23,228 nucleotides of DNA from Caryophanon sp036309765 (GTDB lineage: Bacteria; Bacillota; Bacilli; Bacillales_A; Planococcaceae). Shown piece after piece: positions 20,890-23,228 of this stretch. Position 1 is the stretch's first letter. Every line of letters begins with the position of its first letter. Under the pieces are notes generated by a model. That model was not told the DNA's origin, did not search any database, and worked only from the letters and a program-made list of their open reading frames with translations. Made by a program: the position numbers and the translations under genes. Location of the stretch: positions 1 to 23,228 of the forward strand of contig JAXJTE010000228.1 in NCBI GenBank assembly GCA_036309765.1. The letters run 5' to 3'.

Positions 20890-22893
20890 TCATACGGGTT
20901 TCACTACTTTAAACTGATTCACCACTTCATGTAAGTTGTCTGCCATGTCGGACAGCTTTTGTGTGGAGTTCGTAAATTCTTCAATGGACGCCATTTGTAA
21001 TTCAATGCGTTGAATGACGGTTTGCGTACCAGACAATGTCTCCTTTGATACGAGCATAATGTCGTGCATCGTATCAGAAACAGCATGTGTATTTGATTCC
21101 ATTTCATTGGCAAAACGCGATACTTCAATCGTTTTATCGACGACTGTTTTTAACTCGTGGCGGATTTCGCTAAATAGCTTGCCTGTTTCTTGAGCTACGT
21201 ATACGCCATGCACCACCTCTTGTTGGCTTTTTTCCATTAACTGAATGGCTTCCTTTGTCGCATGTTGAATGTTTTCGATGAGCTCGTTAATTTGTTGTGT
21301 CGATTGGGCAGATTGTTCCGCTAATGAGCGCACTTCATCAGCGACGATTGAGAAACCTTTTCCATGCTCACCGACGCGTGCTGCTTCAATGGATGCGTTT
21401 AATGACAGCAAACTTGTTTGGTCAGCAATCGCTGAAATGACATCGACGACTTGATCGATTTCATTTGAACGTTGCTCCATTTCACGCATCGATTGGTGGA
21501 GTGCGGTAATCGTGTCAGCGATCGATTCCATTTGTGAAACGGTCATTTGTAGTTTGTCGTTGCCGTCAGATGCTTTTTCAAACGCTTGTCGTGATAATGT
21601 AGAAGTAGCTTCAGCTTCCTCTGCGATGAAATCCATACGACTAGATAGCTCATCAGTCGCTGCTGTCGTTTGTTCAATATACATTAACTGCTTTTGAGCA
21701 CCGGAGCCAAATTCCTCGACGACATTTGAAATGTGTAACGTTGAATCGTTCGGCTGGTCTGTCGCCATTTCAAGCTCTGAAGCGGCATGTGCGACGTGTA
21801 AAGCTTGCGTATTGACGTTTTGAATAATCGAGCTTAATTGTGAGTGCATTTTATTAATATTACCTTCAAGTTGACCGATTTCATCGTTTGAGCTAATTGA
21901 GAGCGGTTCAATCAACAAATTTCCTGTTGCAATTTCCTCTACTTGCTTTGTAATACGGACGATTGGGCGGCTAATGCGACGTGCTTGGTAAATCCCGATT
22001 GCAATAATGATTGCCGCTGCTACAACAAGCATAATAATGGATGCGTATTTTAATAAGTTGACGACAGTTAAAATGGATTTCTCTGTCACGATGGTATGTA
22101 ATGTATAGCCAGGAACAGTTATATTTGTGCTTGCAATAATGACATTTTCACCGTTTAGCTTCATTTCTTGTACATCTGAGCTGTTGACGGCGCTCGATAA
22201 ATACGTTGTCCATTCATTTTCTAAGCCAGCGTCGGCGAGTGGAACGTTAATGAGTTCTTCGTTCGGGTGCGCTTGAATAACGCCGTTGCTATCGACAATA
22301 ATGAATGAGCGCCCTTCATCTGCTTGCGCTAAATATTTATTGCTCAGTCGTTCAAAGTTGACGGTCGCAATAAACACGCCGATAATTTCCTGCGTTTTTG
22401 AGTAAACGGGCGTTGATAGCGTAATCATACGGTTACCCGATACGTTTGATACGAGAACTTCGGTAATCGTTGTTTGTCCCTTTAACCCGTCCTGAAAGTA
22501 TGCACGCTCTTGCAATGATTGTACGTTAATTTGCTTTTCAGTCGTATGTGCACGCACGATGCCGTTTGTATCAATAAATACAACTGCTTCATATGCTTCA
22601 TCGAGCGCTTTTACTCGCTTGGCCATTTCGAGTTGCTTCGCTTGGTCGAGCTGTGTAATTTCATCGAATTGTGAGGCGAGCAACACTTCCTCAAATTTCC
22701 CTTGTAGCCATTCATCCATACCTGTCGCGATACCCTCAGTTGAAATTTCGATGGCCTTTTTTTCCTCATCAATTAATAGCTGCGTAGAATAGTAATATTG
22801 GAATAGACTAATACAAAGCATCGGGATTAAGCCGATTAATAAAATTCGCAACGTAAGCTTCGACGTGATTGTTTTTTTATGTAGCTTCTTCAT
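20890..22893 (-). CDS. Methyl-accepting chemotaxis protein with Cache sensor
   Basis: This 667-aa transmembrane receptor reports ligands to CheA/CheW. It has TM1 (about 15-36), an extracellular double-Cache-type sensor (about 40-275, with VVFIDTNGIVRAH and SFIIVDSNGVIQAHP repeats), TM2 (about 281-302), HAMP (about 303-356) and a long cytoplasmic coiled coil. The hairpin tip is ISAIADQTSLLSLNASIEAA followed by RVGEHGKGFSIVADEVR, close to the universal MCP signature. ATG at 22893 is chosen because GGAG lies seven bases upstream. The longer in-frame start would add 22 residues without a good site. The ligand is unknown, and no che gene is nearby. Confidence 0.9.
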   Translation of the reverse strand: MKKLHKKTITSKLTLRILLIGLIPMLCISLFQYYYSTQLLIDEEKKAIEISTEGIATGMDEWLQGKFEEVLLASQFDEITQLDQAKQLEMAKRVKALDEAYEAVVFIDTNGIVRAHTTEKQINVQSLQERAYFQDGLKGQTTITEVLVSNVSGNRMITLSTPVYSKTQEIIGVFIATVNFERLSNKYLAQADEGRSFIIVDSNGVIQAHPNEELINVPLADAGLENEWTTYLSSAVNSSDVQEMKLNGENVIIASTNITVPGYTLHTIVTEKSILTVVNLLKYASIIMLVVAAAIIIAIGIYQARRISRPIVRITKQVEEIATGNLLIEPLSISSNDEIGQLEGNINKMHSQLSSIIQNVNTQALHVAHAASELEMATDQPNDSTLHISNVVEEFGSGAQKQLMYIEQTTAATDELSSRMDFIAEEAEATSTLSRQAFEKASDGNDKLQMTVSQMESIADTITALHQSMREMEQRSNEIDQVVDVISAIADQTSLLSLNASIEAARVGEHGKGFSIVADEVRSLAEQSAQSTQQINELIENIQHATKEAIQLMEKSQQEVVHGVYVAQETGKLFSEIRHELKTVVDKTIEVSRFANEMESNTHAVSDTMHDIMLVSKETLSGTQTVIQRIELQMASIEEFTNSTQKLSDMADNLHEVVNQFKVVKPV

Positions 22894-23009
22894 AATCTCA
22901 CTCCAGTGTGTCAGTATTTTTATAAAATAAAGCACTAGCGTCGCATTAAAATAATCCAACGCATTTAATTAAACTGAATTTTCTGTAATATAATATAAAT
23001 ACAAAAAAA

Positions 23010-23060
23010 TCCTTTATAATGGTTGGACGGTAGGTAACCATCCAAATCCATCATAAAGGA
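23010..23060. repeat. Long inverted repeat covering the transposase ribosome binding site
   Basis: TCCTTTAT (23010-23017) pairs with ATAAAGGA (23053-23060). Inner blocks ATGG/CCAT and TTGGA/TCCAA extend the stem. The 3' arm contains the AAAGGA site of the transposase gene. On the minus strand a T7 run follows, so it can also act as a terminator. A TATAAT sits in the 5' arm (23015-23020). Confidence 0.6.
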
Positions 23061-23067
23061 ATCACGT

Positions 23068-23228
23068 ATGCATAAGTTTACACGAAAAACATCATTTGAA
23101 CAATGGTTTTCACCGATTTCTTCCACACAACTAGCGGAATTGGTTGAAATCCATCAATTAAATACCTATACACAGAAGCTTCACTTTGCGTCATTCTTGA
23201 AATTGTTCGTATTCGCGCAGCTCAATGA
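23068..23228 (+). mobile_element. IS4-family transposase, 5' part (cut by window end)
   Basis: The first 53 codons are present, beginning MHKFTRKTSFEQWFSPISST and running through a YTQKLHFASFLKLFVFAQLN stretch. This N-terminal pattern (K-x-T-R-K-T-S-F-x-Q-W-F-S-P, then KL-x-x-ASFLKL-x-x-FAQL) matches IS4Bsu1-like IS4-family transposases as I know them. The DDE catalytic core lies beyond the window. ATG at 23068 follows AAAGGA. The left end of the element is probably within about 22960-23010, but terminal repeats and target duplication cannot be fixed without the other end. Confidence 0.75.

Overview
This 23.2 kb window is typical Firmicutes chromosome. Genes are packed with strong AGGAGG-type ribosome binding sites, vegetative TTGACA/TATAAT promoters, and hairpin-plus-T-run terminators, many of them bidirectional. 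The gene content and order (bmrC/bmrD-like yheI-yheH, yheE, yheB, yheA, hemZ, yhcYZ, catE, ysaA-like HAD) point to Bacillales. Low-to-moderate GC (estimated by eye, not computed) and the protein sequences suggest Planococcaceae/Caryophanaceae (Lysinibacillus/Solibacillus-like). The genus is an inference.

Left part (1-8.3 kb). The 5' end of an unknown gene and a catE-like ring-cleavage dioxygenase with an operator-bearing promoter lie on the minus strand. They are followed by two very small genes, an aldo/keto reductase, a small membrane protein, an RluA-type pseudouridine synthase, a membrane-anchored thioredoxin-like protein and a 62-aa hydrophilic protein behind a sigma-B-like promoter. Divergent from the last is a two-component system resembling YhcYZ/AirSR, whose GAF sensor carries a four-cysteine cluster likely to bind iron-sulfur. 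A CNNM/CBS/CorC-type membrane protein faces it.

Middle (8.3-17.5 kb). A strong promoter drives a 24-codon leader peptide, a hairpin and an intrinsic terminator, and then a heterodimeric ABC exporter (yheI-yheH, BmrCD-like). This layout matches ribosome-mediated attenuation of an antibiotic-inducible efflux pump. An MFS transporter, yheE, yheB, yheA and hemZ follow, which is the Bacillus yhe-hemZ neighbourhood in condensed form.

Right part (17.5-23.2 kb). A lipoprotein with a ComEC-like metallo-beta-lactamase domain and a lamin-tail domain overlaps a DUF3006 gene. Next come a HAD phosphatase, an SDR dehydrogenase and a chemotaxis receptor. The window ends in the first 53 codons of an IS4-family transposase, whose ribosome binding site lies in a long hairpin.

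Four copies of an approximately 100 bp GC-rich interspersed hairpin repeat lie between genes (131-220, 6612-6770, 8404-8502, 17319-17421). One of them appears to carry an extra pair of hairpins. No tRNA, rRNA, CRISPR array or prophage was seen.
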